The notes: generated by a model not told the origin, from the sequence alone. A stretch of DNA of 64,000 bases from Methylomonas sp. (GCA_002929135.1 PESC01000012.1:28917-92916); one strand, 5' to 3'; shown: positions 29,548 through 39,939, counted from the first letter of the stretch. Program-made: numbers and translations.

Positions 29548-30465
29548 ATGACGCTGACACTGACGCTTATCTCCGCGCTTTTGCTCGATTACTGGCTGGG
29601 TGAGCCGCCCAATTGCCGTCACCCGTTGGTGGCTTATGGTCGTTTCGTGCGATTTATCGAACGACACTGGCGCAATGGCGCAGGGTCGCCGCGCCGACAA
29701 AAAGCCGCCGGTTCGATAGCGGTTTTGCTTGCGCTTTTACCGGCGTTGCCGTTGGTATTGCTGACGCCGGGGGCGAGTGTCGTCGATGACGTTTGTTCGG
29801 CGATCGTGCTGTATGTCTGCATCGCCCCGCGCAGTCTGCGTCAACATGCCAGAGCGGTTGACGATGCCTTGCGCAGCGCCGACATCGATCTGGCCCGGCA
29901 GCGCGTGGCGGCTATCGTCAGCCGTGATACCGGGGCGATGGACGCCGATGCCATCCGCCGGGCCACTATCGAAACGGTACTGGAAAACGGAGCAGACGCA
30001 CTCTTCGCTGCGCTGTTCTGGTTCATCATCGCCGGGCCGTTCGGCGCGGTGCTTTACCGCTTGAGCAACACACTGGATGCGATGTGGGGCTATCGCGACG
30101 AACGTTACCGGCATTTCGGCTGGGCGGCTGCGCGTTGGGATGACGTGCTGAACGGGTTGCCCGCGCGGTTGACGGCAACCAGTTACGCACTGCTGGGCAA
30201 TACGGCCCAGGCGTTTGCCGCGTGGCGTCAACAGGCCGGTTTACTGGACAGTCCGAATGCCGGGCCGGTGATGACGGCGGGTGCCGGGGCGCTCGGTCTG
30301 AAACTGGGCGGGCCTGCCATCTACCATGGCCAAATCAAACACAAGCCCTGGTTTGGTGGCCAGGCCACACCCACCCGTCGCGACATCGCCCGCGCCTGTC
30401 GTCTGGTTAATCACACAATGGTGCTTTGGCTGCTGACGATAGCCGTGCTTGAATTCTGGCTTTGA
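29548..30465 (+). CDS. cbiB: Adenosylcobinamide-phosphate synthase (CbiB/CobD)
   Basis: LLDYWLGEPPNCRHPLVAYGR; TIETVLENGADALFAALFWFIIAGPFGAVLYRLSNTLDAMWGYRDERY. Confidence 0.93.
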   Translation: MTLTLTLISALLLDYWLGEPPNCRHPLVAYGRFVRFIERHWRNGAGSPRRQKAAGSIAVLLALLPALPLVLLTPGASVVDDVCSAIVLYVCIAPRSLRQHARAVDDALRSADIDLARQRVAAIVSRDTGAMDADAIRRATIETVLENGADALFAALFWFIIAGPFGAVLYRLSNTLDAMWGYRDERYRHFGWAAARWDDVLNGLPARLTATSYALLGNTAQAFAAWRQQAGLLDSPNAGPVMTAGAGALGLKLGGPAIYHGQIKHKPWFGGQATPTRRDIARACRLVNHTMVLWLLTIAVLEFWL

Positions 30466-30531
30466 TCGCGCAGAAAACGGCTTTGCAACGGCTACGAACG
30501 GTTGATTGACAGTCCAGCTTCCCAGGAAGCT

Positions 30532-30720
30532 TCATGGTTCTGGGCGATGGGATTCCAGCAGATGTTCCAGTTCGAACTCACAGCCGCCGCAGCCGGACAA
30601 GGCGCCGGTGATGCGGGAGATGCGGTCAAGGTCGGCAACGCCCTGATCTATGAGTTTGACGACCTCCAGCCTTGTGGTGCCACTACAGCCGCAGATGATG
30701 TCGTTGGTTTCGTTGTTCAT
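30532..30720 (-). CDS. BFD-like [2Fe-2S]-binding protein
   Basis: 62 aa with CxC-x31-CxxC (ICGCS...SGCGGCE), as in bacterioferritin-associated ferredoxin. Confidence 0.8.
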   Translation of the reverse strand: MNNETNDIICGCSGTTRLEVVKLIDQGVADLDRISRITGALSGCGGCEFELEHLLESHRPEP

Positions 30721-30785
30721 GAAAAAACATGCGGATCAGAATGAATGCCGTAAAACATCGAAATCGTCGGCACGAAAAATCCTGC

Positions 30786-31763
30786 CTACAAAAACAAACC
30801 ATCAATCGGTGACGATGCCGACGCAAAGCGTTTGCGCGGCATGCGTCCGGCCAAAAAGGCTTCGCGACCGGCTTCGATGGCTTTTCTCATGGCCGATGCC
30901 ATCAGCACCGGATTTTTTGCATCGGCAATGGCGGTGTTCATCAACACGCCGTCGCAACCCAGCTCCATGGCAATTGCTGCGTCGGAGGCGGTACCGACAC
31001 CGGCATCGACCAGAATGGGCACGTTGGCGTTTTCGACGATGGTCAGGATGTTGTAAGGGTTGCGGATGCCCAGGCCGGAGCCGATCGGTGCCGCCAGCGG
31101 CATGACCGCGATGCAGCCGATGTCTTCCAGACGTTTGGCGGCGATGGGGTCGTCGTTGGTGTACACCATGACGTCGAAGCCGTCTTTGACCAGCAATTCC
31201 GCTGCAACGAAGGTTTCGGCCACATCGGGAAACAGGGTGAGCGGGTCGGCCAGCACTTCCAGCTTGACCAGTTTGTGGCCGCTCAGCAGTTCCCGCGCCA
31301 AGCGACAAGTGCGCACGGCGTCTTCAGCGCTGTAACAACCGGCGGTGTTGGGCAGGATGGTGTAGTGGTCGGGCGAGATGACATCCAGCAGATTGGCTTC
31401 GCCGGGGTTCTGGCCGATATTGGTGCGGCGAATGGCGACGGTGACGATTTCGGCACCGCTGGCGGCGATGGCGTCGCGGGTTTCGGCCATGTCCTTGTAT
31501 TTGCCGGTGCCGACCAGCAGGCGCGAACGGTAGCGTTTGCCCGCCAGCACGAAGCTGTCATCCTCGCCGCCGCCGATGGCGTGGACGATTTCCAAGCGGT
31601 CGCCGTCTTGTAATGCCTGGCTGGCGTATTCGGTGAATGGCACGATGTTCAGGTTCAGTTCGACGGCAATGCGCTTGCCGCTCAGGTTCAGATCGGCGAG
31701 GACGTCGGCAATGCTGATGACATCGCCGTATTCGCGGCTATCGCCATTGACTTGTATTTTCAT
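30786..31763 (-). CDS. thiG: ThiS-ThiG fusion (sulfur carrier plus thiazole synthase)
   Basis: N-terminal ~66 aa [12 protein letters not shown]...VHAIGGG (ThiS, GG end) fused to ThiG ([15 protein letters not shown]...VAIRRTNIG...[28 protein letters not shown]). Confidence 0.9.
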   Translation of the reverse strand: MKIQVNGDSREYGDVISIADVLADLNLSGKRIAVELNLNIVPFTEYASQALQDGDRLEIVHAIGGGEDDSFVLAGKRYRSRLLVGTGKYKDMAETRDAIAASGAEIVTVAIRRTNIGQNPGEANLLDVISPDHYTILPNTAGCYSAEDAVRTCRLARELLSGHKLVKLEVLADPLTLFPDVAETFVAAELLVKDGFDVMVYTNDDPIAAKRLEDIGCIAVMPLAAPIGSGLGIRNPYNILTIVENANVPILVDAGVGTASDAAIAMELGCDGVLMNTAIADAKNPVLMASAMRKAIEAGREAFLAGRMPRKRFASASSPIDGLFL

Positions 31764-31766
31764 GAC

Positions 31767-32858
31767 TTAAACTCGGCTTTCGGTTTCGACGGTGCGGCGT
31801 TGTTGTACGGCCGCCGCAAGAGTGTTCAATAGTTCGATGCTGTCGTCCCAGCCCAGACAGGCATCGGTGATGCTTTGGCCGTAGGCCAGTGGTTTACCGC
31901 TTTCGACATTTTGCCTGCCGGCCACCAGATGGCTTTCGACCATGGCACCGATGATGCGGGTGTCGCCACCGGCGATTTGTTGGGCCACGTCGTCGGCTAC
32001 CAGCATTTGGCGCTGACACTGCTTCAGGCTGTTGGCGTGACTGAAATCGATCATGATGCGGGGGCGCAAAGCGGCTTCTTTCAGGCTTTCGGCCACCATT
32101 TCCACGCTGACCGCATCGTAATTGGGTTTGTCGTTGCCGCCGCGCAGAATGATGTGGGCGTCTTCATTGCCCTTCGATGAGAAAATTGCGGTATGACCGG
32201 CTTTGGTCACCGACAGGAAGTGGTGCGGATTCATCGCAGCACCAATGGCGTCGATGGCAATCTGCACGCCGCCGTCGGTGGCGTTCTTGAATCCCACCGG
32301 GCAAGACAGGCCGGATGCCAGTTCGCGGTGCACCTGGCTTTCGGTCGTGCGTGCGCCGATCGCACCCCAGGCAATCAGGTCGGCCACGTATTGTGGCGTG
32401 ATGAGATCGAGATATTCTGTGGCTGCCGGTACGCCCAGCTTGTTGATGTCCAGCAACACCTGACGCGCCATGCGCAAGCCCTTGTTGATGTCGAAGCTGC
32501 CGTTCAGGTCCGGGTCGTTGATCAGGCCTTTCCAACCCACGGTGGTGCGCGGTTTTTCGAAATACACCCGCATGACGATCATCAACTCATTTTTGAGTTG
32601 TCCGGCAACGGCGCTCAACCGACTGGCGTAATCGACGGCGGCTCGGGTATCGTGGATCGAACACGGGCCGATGATGACCAGGAGGCGATCGTCGGTGCCG
32701 CTGAGTATGTTGTGTATTGCCGCGCGGGCACCGAGTATGGTTTTCGCGGCGGATTCCGTTATGGGAATTTCCTCGTGCACCTGAATGGGTGGCACCACCT
32801 CCTTGGTTTCGCAAATTCTTAAATCATCGGTGTTATAGTTGGCTTGCATCATGAGCAA
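31767..32858 (-). CDS. aroG: 3-deoxy-7-phosphoheptulonate synthase (class I, AroFGH)
   Basis: IGPCSIHDTRAAVDYASRL; MRVYFEKPRTTVGWKGLINDPDLNGSFDINKGLR; MIDFSHANS. Confidence 0.95.
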   Translation of the reverse strand: MLMMQANYNTDDLRICETKEVVPPIQVHEEIPITESAAKTILGARAAIHNILSGTDDRLLVIIGPCSIHDTRAAVDYASRLSAVAGQLKNELMIVMRVYFEKPRTTVGWKGLINDPDLNGSFDINKGLRMARQVLLDINKLGVPAATEYLDLITPQYVADLIAWGAIGARTTESQVHRELASGLSCPVGFKNATDGGVQIAIDAIGAAMNPHHFLSVTKAGHTAIFSSKGNEDAHIILRGGNDKPNYDAVSVEMVAESLKEAALRPRIMIDFSHANSLKQCQRQMLVADDVAQQIAGGDTRIIGAMVESHLVAGRQNVESGKPLAYGQSITDACLGWDDSIELLNTLAAAVQQRRTVETESRV

Positions 32859-32930
32859 TCGATTGTTTTGATATGAAAACGAATCGGTATTTTAACCCTT
32901 GCGCTGCGGGCGTTACAAAGAAAGCTGACC

Positions 32931-33725
32931 ATGTCTGAAGCCAAAATTCTTAAACGCTGTCTTAGTGTCTGTATCGCCCAAGCTTTTCAGTTTGCGCCGT
33001 TACGGGAAAAGCTGCTCGATACCCAGCGTACCCAAGGCGTTCGCGATGCCCTGGTGATCGATTACAAACAGGGTTGCGCCGTGGTGTTTTCCTATGGCGT
33101 GGTGGTTTACTGGCAAGTCGCACTCGACGACAGGCAGGCTTTGCAGAGTGTGTTGCGCGATTTCGCCATCAATCCCGATGCCGAGCCGCAGGAAGATCAC
33201 TTCAGCTACGAAACCGGTTGCGAATTCGACCGTATTCAGCACGACCACATCGAATTGCAATCGGGCGATGTCAAGGTGTTGCTGGCGCTATCTCATGCCA
33301 TGGCACAGTCGATAAAGCTGGCGGCATTCGAGAATCAGGCCATAGACACCATACGTACCACCGCCCATCTGCCGCAAACACTGGCACGCGAAGGTGCCAT
33401 CAAGCTCAACCGTACAGAAACCGCCCGGATTCGAGGCCAGTTGTTCCTGACCAAAAGCGACATCATCCTCAATTACGACCTGCTCGATACCCCGGAGTTT
33501 TTCTGGGATCACCCGGAATACCAGGCCATGTACGCCATGGCAGCCAATTACCTGGAAATTCAGCCGCGCACCACCGTGCTGTCGAAAAAGCTGGAAACCA
33601 TCCACGAATTGCTGGAAGTCCTGGCCGATGAGCAAAAACACCAGCATTCATCGGCGCTGGAATGGATCATCATCTGGCTGATTGCGGTCGAGGTCGTGAT
33701 GTCGCTGTTGGACAAAATGTTCTGA
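32931..33725 (+). CDS. RMD1/YagE (DUF155) family protein
   Basis: VVFSYGVVVYWQVALDD... and C-terminal TPEFFWDHPEYQAMYAMAANYLEIQPRTTVLSKKLETIHELLEVLADEQKHQHSSALEWIIIWLIAVEV. Confidence 0.85.
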   Translation: MSEAKILKRCLSVCIAQAFQFAPLREKLLDTQRTQGVRDALVIDYKQGCAVVFSYGVVVYWQVALDDRQALQSVLRDFAINPDAEPQEDHFSYETGCEFDRIQHDHIELQSGDVKVLLALSHAMAQSIKLAAFENQAIDTIRTTAHLPQTLAREGAIKLNRTETARIRGQLFLTKSDIILNYDLLDTPEFFWDHPEYQAMYAMAANYLEIQPRTTVLSKKLETIHELLEVLADEQKHQHSSALEWIIIWLIAVEVVMSLLDKMF

Positions 33726-33959
33726 GACGCCGTTTAAAAAATCCGTCATTCCCAGCAGGTTCGCAGGCACGAAAAAACGCACGATGCCCCCAGTCTGTCG
33801 GCAAACGACTACGGCGAAACGCAACCACAGCCCTGTCTGCGCCATGCCATTGCCGAGCGCGATTTCTTCAAACATCCGACCGAACGGCGGTGCATCCGCT
33901 ATACGACGTCACGGATTCATGGATTTTTTAAGCGTGCAGTTCCCCCAAGGAGATTTTCC

Positions 33960-35642
33960 ATGCCGTTCGAACCATGGCTATTGATAGCTGTTTTTGTCAT
34001 CAACCTGGCGTTATCGATAGCATTGCTGTTTTTGCTGTTGCGACAAAGCAGCAAAATTGCCGACTTGCAAACTCGGCTCGATGCGAATCAAGGCAGCGAC
34101 GAGCGGATGGAACGCAGCATCCGTGGCGAAATGGCCACCAATCGCCAGGAAATCAGCACAACCTTGCGGCAAAACCGCGAGGAATTGGGTGGGGCCATCG
34201 AACGGCAAAGTCAGTCACTGAATAGCGCTAACGAACAGTCGCGTCAAATGCTGGAAGAAAAGCTCGGAGCTTTCCAGCAGGAGCACCGCAACCAGTCGGA
34301 AGAGTTGCGCAAATTGGTGGATGACAAACTCAATCTGGCGCAACAGGACGCCCGTCAGGGGCGTGGCGAAATGGCGGACAGCCTGAAACGGTTTGGCGAC
34401 AGCCAAAAAGAGCAGATGGAGAGTCTGGGCGGCTTGTTGAAAAATCAGATCGAAACCTTCACTAGCCAATTGGCTTTGCAGTTATCGGCGTTTACCCAGA
34501 ACAACAGCGAAAGCCTGGCCAAAATCAGCACGGTGCTGGAAGAGCGTCTGAATCAGGCGTTGCACGATGCCCGCCAGGGCCGCAACGAACAGGCCGAGGG
34601 TCTGCAACGCTTCGGCGAACAGATAACCGGGCAATTGCATCAACTGATGCAGCGTAACAGCGAAGGTCTGGAAACCTTGCGCCAGGCCGTGGAAGCCAAA
34701 TTGAGCCACATCCAGGCCGACAATAACCAGAAGCTGGAACAAATGCGGCAAACCGTGGATGAAAAGCTGCATAACACGCTGGAGCAACGCCTGGGTGAAT
34801 CGTTCAAACGGGTCAGCGAGCATCTGGAACAGGTGCATAAAGGCCTGGGTGAAATGCGCACACTGGCATCCGGTGTCGGCGATCTCAAAAAGGTTTTGAG
34901 CAATGTAAAAATCCGTGGCACCTGGGGTGAGGTGCAACTGGACGGCATACTCGACCAGATTTTGAGCCAGGAGCAATACGCCAAAAACGTTTCGACCCGC
35001 CCGGGCAGCAGTGAGCGGGTGGAGTTTGCGATCAAACTGCCAGGCCGGGATGCGACCGACCAGCCCGTATGGCTGCCCATCGATGCCAAATTTCCGCTGG
35101 AAGATTATCAAAAGCTGGTCGAAGCCCAGGAAGCGGCCAACCTGCCTGTCATGGAAGAGGCTTCGAAAGCCCTGGAAAACCGCATCAAGGCCGAAGCAAA
35201 AGCGATTCGCGACAAATACATCGAGCCACCCCACACCACGGATTTCGGTCTGCTGTTTTTGCCCATCGAAGGACTGTATGCCGAAGTGATACGCAGACCG
35301 GGCTTGTTCGATCATTTACAGCGCGAATATCGAGTGACCGTGGTAAGCCCCACCACGCTGTCGGCCATTTTGAACAGCTTGCAGATGGGCTTCAGAACCC
35401 TGGCCATCGAAAAACGCTCCAGCGAGGTATGGATGGTGTTGGGGGCGGTAAAAACCGAATTTGGCAAGTTTGGTGAGGTGCTGGCCAAAACCAAGAAAAA
35501 ACTCGATGAGGCCAGAAACACCATCGAATCTGCAGAAGTCAGGACACGGGCGATCGACCGCCACTTGCGCCATGTCGAAGCACTGCCTGCCGACGAAAGC
35601 AACCCTTTGCAGTTGCCGACGTTTTTTGAGGCTGAGCAATAA
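33960..35642 (+). CDS. rmuC: DNA recombination protein RmuC
   Basis: Coiled coil then KKVLSNVKIRGTWGEVQLDGILDQILSQEQYAKNV...LPIDAKFPLEDYQKL. Confidence 0.93.
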   Translation: MPFEPWLLIAVFVINLALSIALLFLLLRQSSKIADLQTRLDANQGSDERMERSIRGEMATNRQEISTTLRQNREELGGAIERQSQSLNSANEQSRQMLEEKLGAFQQEHRNQSEELRKLVDDKLNLAQQDARQGRGEMADSLKRFGDSQKEQMESLGGLLKNQIETFTSQLALQLSAFTQNNSESLAKISTVLEERLNQALHDARQGRNEQAEGLQRFGEQITGQLHQLMQRNSEGLETLRQAVEAKLSHIQADNNQKLEQMRQTVDEKLHNTLEQRLGESFKRVSEHLEQVHKGLGEMRTLASGVGDLKKVLSNVKIRGTWGEVQLDGILDQILSQEQYAKNVSTRPGSSERVEFAIKLPGRDATDQPVWLPIDAKFPLEDYQKLVEAQEAANLPVMEEASKALENRIKAEAKAIRDKYIEPPHTTDFGLLFLPIEGLYAEVIRRPGLFDHLQREYRVTVVSPTTLSAILNSLQMGFRTLAIEKRSSEVWMVLGAVKTEFGKFGEVLAKTKKKLDEARNTIESAEVRTRAIDRHLRHVEALPADESNPLQLPTFFEAEQ

Positions 35643-35835
35643 AAGTATATTGATGGCCGGGAATGGCTTACGCCGCAAAGTCATGTCGACATGCACGTTG
35701 AGATTGGGGGGTAGCCGTCGCGCAGGGCACGGTGGTGTTGCTTCAGAGCGTCGGGGTTCATGTGGGCAGGTCTATCTTTGTCAGCCTTTGTCGAGGACGA
35801 AGGCTCGGTGGCTTAGTTGGGTCTCGGAGTGTTGT

Positions 35836-36225
35836 TTATTTAGTAATCATCTCGTTGGGGATTTCCTGTGCCCACGGGTTGATGTCGCCGTAGTGCTTGT
35901 GTATGTGGCCGTCCACAGTCCGAAACAGCAGGCGCGCTGTAGCATTTTCCACCGAGTTGTCGTACAGGCAGGCCCGAACGGTTTCAAAAGCGAGGCTGCG
36001 TCCTTCGCGCAAGCAGGCTTCGCGGATGGTGGCCGCATGTAATGCGGCCTGCTGTACTGACTCCAACTTGTTCCAGTCGTCAAATTTGTCGCGGGCAATG
36101 AAATCGGGATTGACATACTCGCAGCCGCCCATCCATTCGTGACGCAACAACTGCTCGGTGATCGACGTCTTGCCCGCGCCATTGGGGCCAGCAACGACAA
36201 TCAAACGTGGTTGGGCTTCACTCAT
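35836..36225 (-). pseudogene. Zeta-toxin-like P-loop kinase with internal in-frame deletion
   Basis: LIVVAGPNGAGKTSITEQLLRHEW...SLAFETV joined to YDNSVENATARLLFRTVDGHIHKHYGDINPWA; the central part of the family appears to be missing. Confidence 0.7.
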
Positions 36226-36404
36226 GATGAAATTTGCCGCTCCTGAACGGCGGTGATTTCGACGCGCAAGCGCGCCATCAGCTCGTCGTGCGCCAGTGCC
36301 GCCTTGCGTTGTGCCTCTGCCGCAACTGCTGCCATCAGGCTGGCCAGTTGCTCGTCGCTGGGTTCGTGTTCAATGTCGTTCAAATCAAAGTGCTCAACAT
36401 GCAT
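36222..36404 (-). CDS. Small putative partner/antitoxin-like protein upstream of the zeta-like gene
   Basis: 60 aa MHVEHFDLNDIEHEPSDEQLASLMAAVAAEAQRKAALAHDELMARL...; 4-bp overlap with the kinase ORF. Confidence 0.6.
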   Translation of the reverse strand: MHVEHFDLNDIEHEPSDEQLASLMAAVAAEAQRKAALAHDELMARLRVEITAVQERQISS

Positions 36405-36666
36405 CGTTTTTTCCTCAGGTTCGTATCAATCAACACACCGTGGTGGTTATAAAGATCGGCGGTTAATGGTGGTAGTTCTATGGGGTTTATGGCACGATTT
36501 GCCTTGACGTCATTTTTGGTTTTTGGTCTTAAAACAGCCAGAATCACATCTTTTTATGGCGAAACCTCCTACATAAATCAAATGGTTGTTCCGTTTGTTC
36601 AACTCGGAAACTTTAGCTGCAACAAAACTTACCTGAATCACAAATAATTAAAATAAGGAGCTGCGC

Positions 36667-37245
36667 ATGAAAAAAATACTCAATTACACCTTGATCGGTA
36701 CGCTGGCCTTGATTCCAGCGGTGGTGATTCTGGAAATTGTGTTGTTCGTCAAGGATCGCCTGGCGGATTTGTTTCAGTTCGTCTACGGCTATTCCGACAA
36801 TTATCTGGTGACGTTTCTGTTGTTCGCCACCAGTTTTGCCATGATTACCTACATTGGCCATCGCATCAGTCTGGGCCGTTTTTCCATCATTGCCGCGTTC
36901 GAGAAACTGATCGAACGCATCCCGCTGCTGAGTACGATTTATCGGGTCACCAAAAAACTGGTGCACATGATCGCCGGTCATCAGCTGCAAGAGCCACGGG
37001 AAGTGGTTTACGTCGAATACCCCAAAGAAGGTCTGTGGGTGCCGGCCTACGTGACCAACAAGATCGAAGACCGTTACGTCTTGTTCGTGCCAACCTCGCC
37101 CAACCCCACCTCCGGCTTTGCCCTGATCGTGCATGAATCGAAAACGATACGTTCGAACATGAGTATCGAGCAAGTCACCAGCTTCATCATCAGCGTGGGC
37201 GCCGACTACGAAAAATTGACGGAAGCCACGCAACTGCCCAAATAG
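36667..37245 (+). CDS. DUF502 family membrane protein
   Basis: LIPAVVILEIVLFVKDRL...IPLLSTIYRVTKKLVHMIAG...FVPTSPNPTSGFALIV. Confidence 0.85.
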   Translation: MKKILNYTLIGTLALIPAVVILEIVLFVKDRLADLFQFVYGYSDNYLVTFLLFATSFAMITYIGHRISLGRFSIIAAFEKLIERIPLLSTIYRVTKKLVHMIAGHQLQEPREVVYVEYPKEGLWVPAYVTNKIEDRYVLFVPTSPNPTSGFALIVHESKTIRSNMSIEQVTSFIISVGADYEKLTEATQLPK

Positions 37246-37246
37246 C

Positions 37247-37744
37247 ATGGATGACACCATACGCCAGCTTGCCGCAGCACTTGGCCAGCAACTCAAAATC
37301 CGGGGATTGCAATTAGCCCTGGCCGAATCTTGCACCGGTGGCGGCATTGCGCAAGCCGTTACCGACATCGCCGGTTGTTCCGACTGGTTCGACCGGGGCT
37401 TCGTCACCTACAGCAATGCCTCGAAAATCGAATTACTGGGCGTCAGTGCCGATACGCTGGCGCGTTTTGGTGCCGTCAGTCGGGAAACCGCGCTGGCAAT
37501 GGTGGCCGGGGCGCTGAACCGTAGCGTTGCCGATCTGGCCATCGCCGTCACCGGCATCGCCGGGCCGGACGGTGGTACACCTGCAAAACCGGTTGGCACC
37601 GTGTTCATCGCCTGGCAACGGCGTGGCGACGATGGTTGTTGCCTGAAGTGCCAATTCGACGGCGATCGTCACGCCGTTCGCGAACAGACGATACAGTACG
37701 CCCTGCATCACGCCATCGCTTTCCTCCTGCAAACCCCAGCTTGA
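37247..37744 (+). CDS. pncC: CinA-family nicotinamide-nucleotide amidohydrolase
   Basis: LALAESCTGGGIAQAVTDIAGCSDWFDRGFVTYSNASKIELLGV; AVTGIAGPDGGTPAKPVGTVFIAW. Confidence 0.92.
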   Translation: MDDTIRQLAAALGQQLKIRGLQLALAESCTGGGIAQAVTDIAGCSDWFDRGFVTYSNASKIELLGVSADTLARFGAVSRETALAMVAGALNRSVADLAIAVTGIAGPDGGTPAKPVGTVFIAWQRRGDDGCCLKCQFDGDRHAVREQTIQYALHHAIAFLLQTPA

Positions 37745-37821
37745 CGCACGGTTTTTCTCTCGGACAGCCGCCAGGCAAGATGCGCTAAAATGCCGCCCTG
37801 TCTCGTTTTGTGGGGGGCGCT

Positions 37822-38619
37822 ATGTTGAACACGCCATTCAAAAAAACGCTGCTTGCGGTCACCTTGTGTTTGATCGCAAGCGCTTGTGCCACCAGTCCGA
37901 CTGGTCGCACCCAGTTTCTTTACCTGCCGGATAACCAGCTCGATCAAATGGGCTTGCAGGCCTTTCAAACCATGAAAAGCCAAACTCCCGTCAGCCGCGA
38001 TCCGCGTCACAACAGTTTTGTGCAGTGCGTGGCGCAGGCCATCATCATGCAGGTGGGCGGGCAATGGGAGGTTGTGGTGTTCGCTGACGAATCGCTGAAT
38101 GCCTTCGCCCTGCCCGGCAACAGGATAGGCGTGCATTCCGGTCTGGTGGAACTGGTGGACAATCAGGATCAACTGGCTGCCGTGATCGGCCATGAGGTTG
38201 GCCATGTTTTGGCGCGGCACAGCAATGAACGCATGTCGCAGAAAACCGCCCTCAGCGCAGGTTTGTCGCTGGTGCAGGCCGTCACTCAGCCGCAAACCGC
38301 AATGGGTCAGGCTGGCTTGGCGGCATTGGGTCTGGGTGCGCAATTCGGTGTTTTACTGCCGTACAGCCGGGTGCATGAAGTCGAAGCCGACACCATAGGC
38401 CTGGATTTGATGGCGCGTGCCGGTTTCGATCCGCGTCAAAGCCTCGTCCTGTGGCAAAAAATGGAGCGTGCGGCACAAGGCGGACAGCCGATCGAATTGT
38501 TGTCGACCCACCCATCGCACGGCAGCCGCGTCGACAATCTGAATCAGAACATGAACAAGGCGTTGCAACAGCAGCAGCAAGCCTGGAGCGCAGGCAAGCA
38601 ACCCAATTGCATCAAATAG
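37822..38619 (+). CDS. M48-family metallopeptidase lipoprotein (LoiP/YcaL-like)
   Basis: Lipobox-like IASACAT; VIGHEVGHVLARHSNER (HExxH). Confidence 0.9.
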   Translation: MLNTPFKKTLLAVTLCLIASACATSPTGRTQFLYLPDNQLDQMGLQAFQTMKSQTPVSRDPRHNSFVQCVAQAIIMQVGGQWEVVVFADESLNAFALPGNRIGVHSGLVELVDNQDQLAAVIGHEVGHVLARHSNERMSQKTALSAGLSLVQAVTQPQTAMGQAGLAALGLGAQFGVLLPYSRVHEVEADTIGLDLMARAGFDPRQSLVLWQKMERAAQGGQPIELLSTHPSHGSRVDNLNQNMNKALQQQQQAWSAGKQPNCIK

Positions 38620-38633
38620 TTGCGTCAAAATAG

Positions 38634-39836
38634 ATGAATCCACAGTTACAGCTATTGCATCCATACCCGTTCGAAAAACTGGCAAGCCTCAAAAGCGGCG
38701 TCACGCCAGCGGGTGACAACCCCCACATTGCCTTGTCGATTGGCGAACCCAAACACCCGACACCGCACTTCATTCAGGAAGCCTTGCTGCGCCATTTGCA
38801 CGGGCTGACGCTGTACCCCACCACCAAAGGCTTGGCGGAATTGCGGCAAACCATGGCCGACTGGGCTTGCCGCCGCTTTGCCATTCCAGCAGGCGGCATC
38901 GATGGCGAAACCCAGGTGTTGCCGGTCAATGGTACGCGCGAGGCGTTGTTTTCCTTCGTGCAAGCCGTGATCAATCCGGCTGAAAGACCGGTGGTCATCA
39001 TGCCCAACCCGTTTTACCAGATTTACGAAGGCGCAGCCCTGCTGGCCGGTGCCGAGCCGTATTATCTGAACACCAGCGCAGCCAATGGCTATTTGCCGGA
39101 TTTCGATAGTGTGTCGGAAACCCTCTGGCGACGCTGTCAATTGCTGTTCATCTGCTCGCCCGGCAACCCGACCGGTGCCGTCATCAGCCAGGCCGAACAT
39201 GAAAAACTCATGGCGCTGGCGGAAAAATACGACTTCGTCATCGCCTCCGACGAGTGCTACACCGAACTTTACGACGACGAAGCCCAGCCGCCGCAAGGCT
39301 TGCTACAAAGTGCTTACGCGGCGGGCAACACCGCATTCGAACGCTGCGTGATTTTCCAGAGCCTGTCGAAACGCTCCAACGCGCCGGGTTTGCGCTCCGG
39401 CTTTGTCGCAGGCGATGCCAGCGTGTTGAAAGGCTATTTCAACTACCGCACCTATCACGGTTGCCCGATGCCGGTGCCGACGCAACATGCCAGCATCGCC
39501 GCCTGGAGCGATGAGGAGCACGTCAGGCGTAACCGCCAGCTTTACCGCGACAAATTCACCGCTGTCATCGACATTCTGCAAAGCGTCTGTCCCATCGAGC
39601 GGCCAGCGGCCAGTTTTTACCTTTGGCTGAAAACCCCGATTGCCGACACCGACTTTGCCCGGCAACTGTACGCGCAACAAAACGTCACGGTATTGCCCGG
39701 CAGCTATCTGTCACGCGACAGTGCGGGCATCAATCCCGGTGCAAACCATGTGCGCATTGCGCTGGTCGCGCCTATCGAAGAATGCGTCGAAGCGGCGCGA
39801 CGCATCAAAACTTTTCTGCAACAAAGTACCGCGTAG
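38634..39836 (+). CDS. dapC: Succinyldiaminopimelate transaminase
   Basis: MNPQLQLLHPYPFEKLASLKSGVTPAGDNPHIALSIGEPKHPTPHFI; FQSLSKRSNAPGLRSGFVAGD; adjacent to dapD. Confidence 0.92.
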   Translation: MNPQLQLLHPYPFEKLASLKSGVTPAGDNPHIALSIGEPKHPTPHFIQEALLRHLHGLTLYPTTKGLAELRQTMADWACRRFAIPAGGIDGETQVLPVNGTREALFSFVQAVINPAERPVVIMPNPFYQIYEGAALLAGAEPYYLNTSAANGYLPDFDSVSETLWRRCQLLFICSPGNPTGAVISQAEHEKLMALAEKYDFVIASDECYTELYDDEAQPPQGLLQSAYAAGNTAFERCVIFQSLSKRSNAPGLRSGFVAGDASVLKGYFNYRTYHGCPMPVPTQHASIAAWSDEEHVRRNRQLYRDKFTAVIDILQSVCPIERPAASFYLWLKTPIADTDFARQLYAQQNVTVLPGSYLSRDSAGINPGANHVRIALVAPIEECVEAARRIKTFLQQSTA

Positions 39837-39939
39837 GCTGCGTTGAACCCGAGTGAAGTGCATCAGCCACCAGGCCGATGCGCTTTTTCGTGTCGGCCAA
39901 TCCTGCATCCTTCCATCCTTAAAAAATCAACGAAATACC

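Noticed and set aside
33734-33931. 11-bp inverted repeat ttaaaaaatcc / ggattttttaa flanking about 190 bp between the RMD1-like gene and rmuC
   Set aside because: Short, AT-rich, no target duplication seen; not enough to call a mobile element.
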